A stretch of DNA of 6,485 nucleotides from Betaproteobacteria bacterium (lineage in GTDB: Bacteria; Pseudomonadota; Gammaproteobacteria; Burkholderiales; SG8-41). The notes under the pieces are model-generated. The model ran no database searches, was not told where the DNA came from, and saw only the letters and a list, made by a program, of their open reading frames with translations. How positions within the stretch are numbered: position 1 is the first letter of the stretch; each line of letters opens with the position of its first letter. The stretch is from positions 1 through 6,485 of the forward strand of contig JACOVL010000052.1 in the NCBI GenBank assembly GCA_016177355.1, given 5' to 3'. This document shows, piece by piece, positions 1 to 5,771 of this stretch. The position numbers were made by a program, and so were the translations under genes.

Positions 1-230
1 AGCCGGTGCACGGCTCCGCCCCGGACATCTACGGCAGGAAGATCGCCAACCCGATCGGCCAGATCTGGGCCGGCGCGATGATGCTCGACCACCTCGGCTG
101 CCCCGAAGCCGGCGCGGCCATCGTCAAGGCGATCGAAAACGTCCTTCAGGAAGGGCCGAAAACGCCCGATCTCGGCGGGAAAGCCTCGACCTCCGACCTC
201 GGCAAGGCCGTCACCGCGGCCCTAGGTTAG
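1..230 (+). CDS. NAD-dependent isocitrate/isopropylmalate/tartrate dehydrogenase family protein, C-terminal part
   Basis: The reading frame is open at the left edge and ends at TAG 228-230, so only about the last 76 residues are present, roughly one fifth of a usual ~350-residue enzyme. It begins with PVHGSAPDIYGRKIANPIGQ, the nucleotide-binding loop of the beta-decarboxylating dehydrogenases that act on isocitrate, 3-isopropylmalate, tartrate or D-malate. The Asp-Ile pair after HGSAP is what NAD-using members carry; NADP-using isocitrate dehydrogenases have other residues there (family knowledge). The following helix, GQIWAGAMMLDHLG, and the GPKTPDLGGKASTSDLG tail look closer to tartrate dehydrogenase-like proteins than to LeuB, but the substrate cannot be fixed from this fragment. 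The GTG at 6 is an internal Val codon and not the start. The gene converges on the minus-strand operon, with 10 bp between the stop codons and no visible terminator. Confidence 0.88.
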   Translation, partial: PVHGSAPDIYGRKIANPIGQIWAGAMMLDHLGCPEAGAAIVKAIENVLQEGPKTPDLGGKASTSDLGKAVTAALG

Positions 231-240
231 GGCCGCTCCC

Positions 241-810
241 TCACGCGACGCCGACCCCGGCGAGCGCCAGCGCGCCGAGCGCAGCGAACAGGGCCGCGGC
301 CGCAAGCCGCACCCACTTGAGCGGTATGCGGTCGGCGAAGCGGTGCGCGAACACGACCACCGGCGCGTTCGCGAGCAGCATCCCGGTAGTGGTCCCCAGC
401 ACGACCGCGGCGAGCGCGTGGTACTGAGCCGCGAGCACCACCGTCGCGATCTGCGTCTTGTCCCCGATCTCCACCAGGAAGAATGCGACGCAGGTAATCG
501 CGAATACTCCCCAGCGCCCGCGCTGCTCGTAACCGTCCTTGAGCCGGTCGGGCTTGAGCGCCCATGCCCCGATCGCGATCATGGAGAGCCCTACCGTCCA
601 GCGCAGCGTTTCCGCCCCGAGTTGCGCGCGCACCCATTCGCCGGCGAGCGCCGCGAGCGCGTGGTTGGCAAGCGTCGCCAGCGCAATGCCGGCGACGATC
701 GGAAGCGGTTTGCGGAAACGCGTGGCGAGCAGCAGCGAGAGCAGTTGCGTCTTGTCGCCGACCTCCGCGATTGCAACGATCAGCGTTGACATGAGAAAGG
801 CGGTGGTCAT
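241..810 (-). CDS. TMEM165/GDT1 (UPF0016) family membrane transporter, probable Mn2+ exporter
   Basis: This is a complete 189-residue protein with the hallmark duplicated motif of the GDT1/TMEM165 family: EVGDKT at residues 16-21 and EIGDKT at 114-119, each inside a hydrophobic segment. About six membrane spans are visible (roughly 5-28, 37-58, 68-86, 101-122, 130-155, 167-187), with a short charged loop at 87-99 between the two halves. Characterised members export Mn2+ (MneA of Vibrio cholerae) or exchange Mn2+/Ca2+ with H+ (yeast Gdt1), so manganese efflux across the inner membrane is the likely role. The start lies 3 bp after the hydrolase stop codon, so translation is probably coupled. 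A second ATG seven codons in (792) is an equally plausible start; neither has a clear ribosome-binding site. It is the last gene of the TRAP/hydrolase unit. A link to the upstream genes is not obvious, and no yybP-ykoY-type manganese riboswitch could fit in front of it. Confidence 0.92.
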   Translation of the reverse strand: MTTAFLMSTLIVAIAEVGDKTQLLSLLLATRFRKPLPIVAGIALATLANHALAALAGEWVRAQLGAETLRWTVGLSMIAIGAWALKPDRLKDGYEQRGRWGVFAITCVAFFLVEIGDKTQIATVVLAAQYHALAAVVLGTTTGMLLANAPVVVFAHRFADRIPLKWVRLAAAALFAALGALALAGVGVA

Positions 811-813
811 GAG

Positions 814-2412
814 TCAGAACGCGGCGACGCAGCCGTCCGAGCGCGGGTCGGCGCCGCCTTCGAGCACGCCGTTCGCATGGCGCACGATGGCGCCGGCGTG
901 GCCCATGACCTCGTCGTACTCGCCCAGCACCTCCATGACGTGGCCGCGCCGCGCAAGGTCGGCGACGATCCTGGGGCTGAAGCGGGATTCGAGCTTGAGC
1001 GAGTCGCTCGCCTGGCCCCAGGTTCGCCCCAGCAGCCAGCGCGGCGCGGCGACCGCCGACTGCGGGTCCATGCCGAACACCGCGATGCGCGTGAACACCG
1101 CGCTCTGCGTCTGCGGCTGGCCGTCGCCGCCCATCGTGCCGTAGACCATCGTGCGCCCGTCGCGGAACACCGCGAGCGCCGGATTGAGCGTGTGAAAGGG
1201 CTTGCGCCCCGGCCTGAGGCTGTTGAGCGCGCGCGGGTCGAGCGCGAAGCTGCAGCCGCGGTTCTGCCAGTTGATGCCGGTCTCCTCCAGCACGACGCCG
1301 CTGCCGAACTCGTGGTAGAGGCTCTGGATCATGCTGACGGCGCGTCCCGCCCCGTCCACGACGCCCATCCACACCGTGTCCGCGGGGCCCCCGCCCGCGC
1401 CCCACGGCGCGGCCCTGCCGCGGTCTATTTTCGCCGCCAGCGCCCGGATGCTCTTCGGCGCGAGCAGCGCCTGCGCCTCGACCGTCATGTAGGCCGGGTC
1501 GGTCACATGGCGGTCGCGCACGCCGAACGCCTGCTTGGCCGCCTCCACCGCGAGATGCACGTAGTCCGCGCTGTCGGGGCCGCCCGTGCCGGTTCCCAGA
1601 ACGTCGAGCATCCCAAGAATCAGCAGCGAAACAACCCCTTGCGTCGGCGGCGGCAGGTTGTAGACCGTGCCGAGCGAGTGCCGGAGCGCGAGCGGCGTGA
1701 CGGGTTTCGCCCGGTGGCGCTCGAGATCCTGGAGCGTCAGCGGGCTGCCGGCGGCGGCGAGATCGCACGCGATTGCCCGCGCCAGCTTGCCGCGGTAGAA
1801 ATCATCGAGTCCGGCGCGCGCGAGGCGCTTCAGCGTCTCCGCCAGGCGCGGCTGCCTGAACCGGCTGCCCGCCGCCGGCGATCCCCCGCCCGGAAGGAAT
1901 GTCCCCCTGAAACCAGGTTGCGACTCGAGCTCGCCGCGCTTCGCCGCGGTGGTCGCGGCCTGGCTGCGGGTCACCGCGACGCCGCGCTCCGCATACTCGA
2001 TGGCGTCGGCCAGCAGGCGCCCGAGTGGCAGCCGCCCGCCCCATTTGCGTGAGACGGATAGCGCGAGGTCCCAGCCCGAGACCGTGCCGGCGACGGTGTT
2101 GGCCGCGACGCCGCCGCGAAACGGGATGGCTTCAGTGATGCCGCGCGCGGCGTACCACTCGATCGAGGCGGCGCGCGCCGCGGCGCCGCTGGCGTCCATG
2201 CCGCGCGGCGCGCCGCGCCGGCCGCGGAACAGCCAGAACGAGTCGCCGCCGATGCCGTTCATGTGCGGGTAGGCGACCGCGATGGTGGCCGCCGCCGCGA
2301 CCATCGCCTCGAGCGCGTTGCCGCCCTCGCGCAGCACGCCGAGCGCGGACTGCGCGGCGAGCGCGTGCGGCGCGACCGCCATGCCGCGCGTGCCGCGGAC
2401 TGAATGGATCAT
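814..2412 (-). CDS. gamma-glutamyltransferase-family Ntn hydrolase, HpxW (oxamate amidohydrolase)-like
   Basis: This 532-residue protein spans the whole GGT fold. Family features are NGIGGDSF (52-59), the DTVWMGVVD segment whose Thr346 aligns with the self-processing nucleophile (Thr391 of E. coli GGT), FGSGVV (369-374), the Gly428-Gly429 oxyanion pair in GTMGGD, and the terminal ADPRSDG (521-527). Autocleavage before Thr346 would give subunits of about 345 and 187 residues. The residues that hold the glutamyl group in E. coli GGT are changed: Asn411 aligns with Tyr366, the Asp433 region with Cys387-Ser388 (WQNRGCSF replaces NNQMDDF), and Ser462-Ser463 with His407-Thr408. Classical GGT is periplasmic, but this N-terminus (MIHSVRGTRGMAVAP) is not a signal peptide, so a cytoplasmic enzyme is expected. 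The pattern fits the oxamate amidohydrolase branch (HpxW: oxamate to oxalate plus ammonia), and the length matches. The gene starts 20 bp after the TRAP large permease. The substrate is inferred; a glutathione or cephalosporin-acylase-like activity is less likely. Confidence 0.9.
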   Translation of the reverse strand: MIHSVRGTRGMAVAPHALAAQSALGVLREGGNALEAMVAAAATIAVAYPHMNGIGGDSFWLFRGRRGAPRGMDASGAAARAASIEWYAARGITEAIPFRGGVAANTVAGTVSGWDLALSVSRKWGGRLPLGRLLADAIEYAERGVAVTRSQAATTAAKRGELESQPGFRGTFLPGGGSPAAGSRFRQPRLAETLKRLARAGLDDFYRGKLARAIACDLAAAGSPLTLQDLERHRAKPVTPLALRHSLGTVYNLPPPTQGVVSLLILGMLDVLGTGTGGPDSADYVHLAVEAAKQAFGVRDRHVTDPAYMTVEAQALLAPKSIRALAAKIDRGRAAPWGAGGGPADTVWMGVVDGAGRAVSMIQSLYHEFGSGVVLEETGINWQNRGCSFALDPRALNSLRPGRKPFHTLNPALAVFRDGRTMVYGTMGGDGQPQTQSAVFTRIAVFGMDPQSAVAAPRWLLGRTWGQASDSLKLESRFSPRIVADLARRGHVMEVLGEYDEVMGHAGAIVRHANGVLEGGADPRSDGCVAAF

Positions 2413-2432
2413 CCGCTGATTCTACGCGAGCT

Positions 2433-3758
2433 TTACCAACCGATGGCCTTCGGCAGCCACAGCGCGATCTGCGGGAAGAAGAACAGCAGCACGACCCCGA
2501 GGATCTGCATCGCGACGAAAGGGATCACGCCGAGGTACATGTGGCGCGTGGTGATCTGCGGCGGCGCGACCCCGCGCAGGAAGAACAGCGCCCAACCGAA
2601 CGGCGGCGTGAGGAAGGAGGTCTGCAGGTTGACGCAGATCAGCATCGCGAGCCACACGATGTCCACGCCCTGCTGCACGAACACGGGAAGGAACAGCGGC
2701 ACCGCGATGTAGCTGATCTCGATCCACTCGATGAAGAAGCCGAGCACGAAGATGAGCAGCATCAGAAACCAGATGTCGGCGTTCACCCCGCCCGGCAGGA
2801 ACTCGAACATCGCGTGGATCAGGTCCTCGCCGCGCAGGCCCCGGAAGGCGAGCGCAAACACCTGCGCGCAGATCAGGATGAACATCACCATCGCGGTGAT
2901 CTTGGTGGTGGCCTGGACGGTCTCCTTGAGCACCCGGTACGACATGCGCCCGGCGAACGCGGTGACCAGGATCGAGCCCAGCGCGCCCATCGAGGCCGCC
3001 TCGGTCGGCGCCGCGACGCCGGCGATGATCGAGCCCAGCACTGAAAGGACAAGGAGCAGCGGCGGCAGGACGACCTTGAAGAATTTGATCCACAGCTCCC
3101 GGCGCGGCAGGGCGTCGCGCTCATCCTGCGGGACCGCCGGAACCATCTCCGGACGCACCATGCCGAGGATCACGATGTAGGTGCAGTAGATCGCGGCGAG
3201 CATCAGCCCCGGCATCAAGGCGGCGGCGAACAGCGTGCCGACCGAGAGCTGCAGGATGTCGGAGAGCAGGATCAGGATCAGGCTCGGCGGGATGATCTGG
3301 CCGAGCGTGCCCGAGGCGCAGATCGCGCCGCACGCGACGCCGGGGTCGTAGCCGCGCCGGATCAGCGTCGGCAGCGTCAGCAGTCCCAGCGTGATGACGG
3401 TGGCGCCGACGATGCCGGTGGTGGCGCCCATCAGCACGCCGACGCCGATGATGCCGAGCGCCATGCCGCCCCTGAGCCCGCCGGCGAGGTGCCCGACCAC
3501 GTCAAGCAGATCCTCGGCGAGCCGCGACTTCTCGAGCATCACGCCCATAAAGACGAACAGCGGGACGGCGAGCCACTGGTAGTTGCTCACGACGCCGTAG
3601 ATGCGCGCGGGCAGCAGGTTGAAGAGGCCTCCGCCGAAGCCGAGGAAGCCGAAGGCGAAGCCGGTGGTGGCGAGCGTGATCGCCACCGGCACGCCCGCCA
3701 GGAGCAGGGCGAAGAACCCCGCCAGCATCAGGATGGCGAGGATTTCGTTGCCGCTCAC
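2433..3758 (-). CDS. dctM: TRAP transporter large permease subunit (DctM)
   Basis: This is the ion-coupled translocation subunit of a tripartite TRAP importer. From the chosen GTG start it has 441 residues, the usual DctM length, and is hydrophobic throughout, with roughly 12 predicted spans. Family landmarks (numbered from this GTG) are the opening ILAILMLAGFFALLLAGVPVA, GTLGQIIPPSLILI at 150-163, APTEAASMGA at 250-259 and TPPFGWALFF at 384-393. The last two correspond to substrate/Na+-site hairpin regions of TRAP permeases. The frame stays open upstream to a TTG at 3797, which would add 13 residues (MYLGKGPEPPVTI) encoded inside an inverted repeat and unlike any DctM N-terminus, so the GTG is preferred. 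However, a GGGAAGG stands 4 nt before the TTG, while the GTG has no clear ribosome-binding site, so the start is uncertain. It lies downstream of dctQ and 20 bp upstream of the hydrolase. The symbol is a family label and does not imply C4-dicarboxylate transport. Confidence 0.93.
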   Translation of the reverse strand: MSGNEILAILMLAGFFALLLAGVPVAITLATTGFAFGFLGFGGGLFNLLPARIYGVVSNYQWLAVPLFVFMGVMLEKSRLAEDLLDVVGHLAGGLRGGMALGIIGVGVLMGATTGIVGATVITLGLLTLPTLIRRGYDPGVACGAICASGTLGQIIPPSLILILLSDILQLSVGTLFAAALMPGLMLAAIYCTYIVILGMVRPEMVPAVPQDERDALPRRELWIKFFKVVLPPLLLVLSVLGSIIAGVAAPTEAASMGALGSILVTAFAGRMSYRVLKETVQATTKITAMVMFILICAQVFALAFRGLRGEDLIHAMFEFLPGGVNADIWFLMLLIFVLGFFIEWIEISYIAVPLFLPVFVQQGVDIVWLAMLICVNLQTSFLTPPFGWALFFLRGVAPPQITTRHMYLGVIPFVAMQILGVVLLFFFPQIALWLPKAIGW

Positions 3759-3762
3759 GATA

Positions 3763-3822
3763 GTAACAGGGGGCTCGGGCCCCTTCCCAAGATACAAGGA
3801 GCCTTCCCGGGCCCCCCGTTAC
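3763..3822. repeat. Large GC-rich imperfect inverted repeat between dctQ and dctM
   Basis: The arms at 3763-3779 (GTAACAGGGGGCTCGGG) and 3806-3822 (CCCGGGCCCCCCGTTAC) pair at 15 of 17 positions around a 26-nt loop. The two mismatches become G-U or A-C in the transcript. The loop and the adjacent arm bases hold a direct repeat, CCTTCCC at 3782-3788 and again at 3802-3808. The element fills most of the 91-bp gap between dctQ and dctM and, in the mRNA, ends 4 nt before the GTG start of dctM. It could be a REP/MITE-like palindromic insertion, or an RNA structure that tunes dctM translation or mRNA stability. No T-tract follows in the minus direction, so it is not a typical intrinsic terminator. 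Confidence 0.75.
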
Positions 3823-3849
3823 CCCCCTGACGCAACAGCAGAGGGTGTC

Positions 3850-4383
3850 TCATGACTTGCCCTTTAACTTCTCGATGCAGCCGATCGCCGAGGCGATGCT
3901 TTGCGCGAGCAGCAGCGTGAACCCGATCGGGATCAGCGACTTGATGAGGTAGCGGTGCGGAATCCCGCCCGGGTCGGGCGAGCCCTCGTTGATGACGTAC
4001 GCCTGCTGCACGTAGTGGAGCGATAACCAGATGACGAGGATGGAAAGCGCGGCGCAGAGCAGCGCGGACAGGAGGTCGACGCGCACTTTCGTGCGGCCGG
4101 TGAACTTCGCGTAGAGGATATCCACGCGCACGTGCTCGCCGTGGCGCAGCGCGTACGACATGCCGAACAGGATCAGCGGCACCAGCAGGTGCCACTCGAG
4201 CTCCTGCGCCCACACGGTGCCGGCGCTGAAGAGGTAGCGCAGCAGCACGTTCGCCGCCATCAGCGCGACGATGACGAGCGCGATCCACGACGTCCACTGG
4301 CCCACGACGTCGGTGAAGCGCTCGATGCGGGCGCGCACGCCGCCCTCGGCGCGCGCGCCCGGGCCCTGCAACTGATCAGGCAC
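3850..4383 (-). CDS. dctQ: TRAP transporter small permease subunit (DctQ)
   Basis: This 177-residue integral membrane protein has the four-span layout of the TRAP small permease, which sits with DctM in the inner membrane. Spans are visible at about 31-51, 64-80, 103-123 and 147-170. Recognisable family sequence includes NVLLRYLF (45-52), WAQELEWHLLVPLILFGMSYALRHGEHVRVDI (58-89) and EGSPDPGGIPHRYLIKSLIPIGF (133-155). The last is characteristic of the TRAP small subunits once labelled mannitol/chloroaromatic transporters, which normally accompany TakP-type binding proteins. The start is GTG, overlapping the dctP stop by 8 bp (GTGCCTGA), a typical arrangement for translational coupling. The first ~20 residues are charged and non-conserved in appearance; an internal GTG at codon 16 (VRARIERF) is a possible shorter start. 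The symbol is a family label. Confidence 0.92.
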   Translation of the reverse strand: MPDQLQGPGARAEGGVRARIERFTDVVGQWTSWIALVIVALMAANVLLRYLFSAGTVWAQELEWHLLVPLILFGMSYALRHGEHVRVDILYAKFTGRTKVRVDLLSALLCAALSILVIWLSLHYVQQAYVINEGSPDPGGIPHRYLIKSLIPIGFTLLLAQSIASAIGCIEKLKGKS

Positions 4384-5473
4384 CGCGGATCTTGCTGTGG
4401 TAGATCGCCTCGCTGTAGCCCGCCCACGCGTCGTACTTGGCCTTAAAGGCGAAGTACGAGTCGTGCACCTTCTTGGTCACCGGGTCCTTGGCGACGGCCT
4501 CATCCAGCACCTTTTTCGTCGCCGCGCGCAGGCTCTTCACCACCGCGTCGGGCAGGGGCCTGGCGATCACGCCCTGGTTCTTGATGAGATCTTCCATCGC
4601 CTCGGCGTTGGTGCGCTGGCACCAGGCCTCGCTGATGACGTTGGTCGCGGCGCTGGCGTTCTCGACGATCGCCTGCAGGTCCTTGGGCAGCTTCTCCCAC
4701 GCGGCCTTGTTGATCAGCAGCTCCGAGACCGTCGCCGTCTCGTGCCACCCGGTGGTGTGGTAGAACTTGGCCGCTTTCTGCAGCCCGGCGCGGCGGTCCT
4801 GGTACGGGCCGACGAACTCGGCGGCGTCAATGACGCCGCGCTCGAGCGCAGGGAAGATCTCGCCGAGCGGCAGCAGCTTCACGTCCACGCCGAGCGTCGC
4901 ATAGACCTTGCCGGCGAGGCCCGGGATGCGCATCTTGAGGCCCTTGAAGTCGGCTACCGTCTTGATCTCCTTGCGGAACCAGCCGGTCATCTGCACGCCG
5001 GTGTTGCCGCAGGGGAAAGCCACCATGCCGAACGGCGCATAGACCTCGTGCCACAGCGCGATGCCGCCGCCGTCGTAGAGCCAGCCGTTGATGCCCTGGA
5101 AGTTCAAGCCGAACGGCACGGCGGTGAAGTACTGCGCGGCGAAGGTCTTGCCGGTCCAGAAGTAGCTGTTGGCGTGGTTCATCTCCACCGTGCCGGCGCG
5201 CACCGCGTCGAAGCCCTCGAACGCCGGGATCAGCTCGCCCGCGCCGTAGACCGTGATCTTCAGGCGCCCGTTCGACATCGCCTCGATGCGCCTGGCAAGA
5301 TCGGTCGCGCTGCCCGGCCCCTCCATGTAGAACGGCGCGCCTTTGCCGTAAGCGCTCGTCATCTTCCAGTTGAACGTCTGCTGCGCGCGCGCGATCATCG
5401 GGAAGCCGGCGATCGCCGCGCCGGTTGCGGCGACAGCGCCGCCCTTCAGGAATTTTCTGCGTTCGTTACCCAT
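4376..5473 (-). CDS. dctP: TRAP transporter periplasmic solute-binding protein, TakP-like (DctP family)
   Basis: This 365-residue periplasmic binding protein captures the substrate and delivers it to DctQM. It has a twin-arginine signal: ERRKFLKGG (4-12), a hydrophobic stretch (13-27) and likely cleavage after ARA at 30, so it is exported folded by Tat. The mature part shows WLYDGGGIALWHEVY (131-145), GNTGVQMTGWFRKEI (156-170), FKGLKMRIPGLAGKV (176-190) and GVIDAAEFVGPYQD (213-226). Arg182 lies at the position of the conserved TRAP arginine that salt-bridges a substrate carboxylate. Gln161 and Glu219 appear to align with metal/substrate ligands of Rhodobacter TakP (from memory of that structure). 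TakP binds pyruvate and other 2-oxo acids, and its relatives bind lactate, so a small 2-oxo or 2-hydroxy monocarboxylate is the best guess. It is the first gene of the unit, with a strong ribosome-binding site 7 nt before its ATG. Confidence 0.94.
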   Translation of the reverse strand: MGNERRKFLKGGAVAATGAAIAGFPMIARAQQTFNWKMTSAYGKGAPFYMEGPGSATDLARRIEAMSNGRLKITVYGAGELIPAFEGFDAVRAGTVEMNHANSYFWTGKTFAAQYFTAVPFGLNFQGINGWLYDGGGIALWHEVYAPFGMVAFPCGNTGVQMTGWFRKEIKTVADFKGLKMRIPGLAGKVYATLGVDVKLLPLGEIFPALERGVIDAAEFVGPYQDRRAGLQKAAKFYHTTGWHETATVSELLINKAAWEKLPKDLQAIVENASAATNVISEAWCQRTNAEAMEDLIKNQGVIARPLPDAVVKSLRAATKKVLDEAVAKDPVTKKVHDSYFAFKAKYDAWAGYSEAIYHSKIRGA

Positions 5474-5480
5474 GTGGAAT

Positions 5481-5487
5481 CTCCTCT
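5481..5487 (-). promoter_or_regulatory. Ribosome-binding site of dctP
   Basis: On the minus strand AGAGGAG is followed by a 7-nt spacer (ATTCCAC) and the ATG at 5473. This strong Shine-Dalgarno match supports the chosen start and the complete Tat signal. It is much stronger than anything in front of dctQ, dctM, the hydrolase or the GDT1 gene, which fits dctP being the first gene of the unit. Confidence 0.8.
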
Positions 5488-5502
5488 ATGGTTGGTCCTA
5501 GT

Positions 5503-5537
5503 CCCTCATCCCCACCCTTCTCCCGAGCGGAGAAGGG
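5503..5537. repeat. REP-like palindromic repeat in the dctP leader
   Basis: A perfect 9-bp stem, CCCTTCTCC (5515-5523) with GGAGAAGGG (5529-5537), encloses a 5-nt loop and is preceded by CCCTCATCCCCA (5503-5514). This resembles the dispersed intergenic repeat of the form CCCTCATCCC-N-ACCCTTCTCCC...GGGAGAAGGG seen in many proteobacterial genomes (from memory, not searched). In the dctP transcript it would form a hairpin about 40-65 nt upstream of the start codon. Confidence 0.55.
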
Positions 5538-5673
5538 AGATTCGAGGCGCAACTGCGCTGCCGCGCAATCGCACGAAATTCGGATCGGGCGCCAGCCACC
5601 CTACTCCCAAACCTTGAGGGGAAGCAATGACCGGACGCAAGAGAAATTTTTCGTGCACCGCAGCATTCGATGA

Positions 5674-5724
5674 CAAAATAAGCGCGGGATGAACGGCGAC
5701 TGTATCGTCCGTTCGATCCCGCGC
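5674..5724 (-). terminator. Probable intrinsic terminator downstream of cynS
   Basis: The arms at 5682-5696 (GCGCGGGATGAACGG) and 5709-5724 (CCGTTCGATCCCGCGC) form a 15-bp stem with one bulged base (5715) and a 12-nt loop. In the minus direction the stem is followed immediately by TTATTTTG (5681-5674), a T-rich tail as expected of a Rho-independent terminator. It lies about 45 bp past the cynS stop codon and would separate the cyanate operon from the TRAP operon transcribed in the same direction. Confidence 0.7.
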
Positions 5725-5725
5725 A

Positions 5726-5771
5726 ATTGAACCGGCGCCGGCCCTTGAGACGCGCCGGCGTCCGGTTCAAT
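5726..5771. repeat. Second strong hairpin overlapping the cynS stop codon
   Basis: ATTGAACCGG-CGCCGGC (5726-5742) pairs with GCCGGCG-T-CCGGTTCAAT (5754-5771), giving a 17-bp stem with one bulged base (5761) and an 11-nt loop. The right arm covers the stop and penultimate codon region of cynS. No T-tract follows on either strand, so it is probably not a terminator by itself. It may protect the 3' end of the mRNA or be part of a paired palindromic element with the neighbouring hairpin one base away. Confidence 0.65.

Larger units (their letters stand above)
5474..5766. other. Intergenic region between cynS and dctP (293 bp)
   Basis: No convincing gene was found in this gap. From the cynS side it holds two adjacent hairpins (5726-5771, overlapping the cynS stop, and 5682-5724 with a T-rich tail in the minus direction). 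An AT-richer stretch follows at about 5640-5682, the most likely place for a dctP promoter, although no -35/-10 pair is good enough to call. A short REP-like hairpin at 5515-5537 and the dctP ribosome-binding site at 5481-5487 complete the region. Small open frames here look like chance. Confidence 0.7.

Noticed and set aside
227..1768. 513-codon minus-strand open frame overlapping the hydrolase and GDT1 genes in another frame
   Set aside because: Its translation is Arg/Gly/Ala-rich with no family resemblance. It is an out-of-frame shadow of two well-supported genes on the same strand, as expected at this GC content.
877..2052. 391-codon plus-strand open frame antisense to the hydrolase
   Set aside because: The composition (Arg, Glu, His, Ala) is that of a GC-rich antisense shadow, there is no ribosome-binding site, and the opposite strand is a complete recognised enzyme.
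2422..3093. 223-codon minus-strand frame within dctM
   Set aside because: It is frame-shifted against the DctM coding sequence and has no hydrophobic spans or motifs of its own.
3755..4297. 180-codon minus-strand frame overlapping dctQ and the dctQ-dctM gap
   Set aside because: It is out of frame with the convincing four-span DctQ protein; the His/Arg/Ala-rich product looks like a shadow.
4397..5617. 406-codon plus-strand open frame antisense to dctP
   Set aside because: It is the antisense frame of a clear TRAP binding protein, with low-complexity Arg/His/Leu/Val content and no recognisable motif.
5425..5673. 82-codon plus-strand frame in the dctP upstream region
   Set aside because: It begins inside dctP on the opposite strand, runs across the REP-like repeat and has no ribosome-binding site or protein-like features.
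5590..5680. Sigma-70 or sigma-54 promoter for dctP
   Set aside because: Several weak boxes (for example TTGCTT with TAGGGT 18 nt on) occur on the minus strand, but none is close enough to consensus, and no TGGC/TTGC pair at -24/-12 spacing was found.
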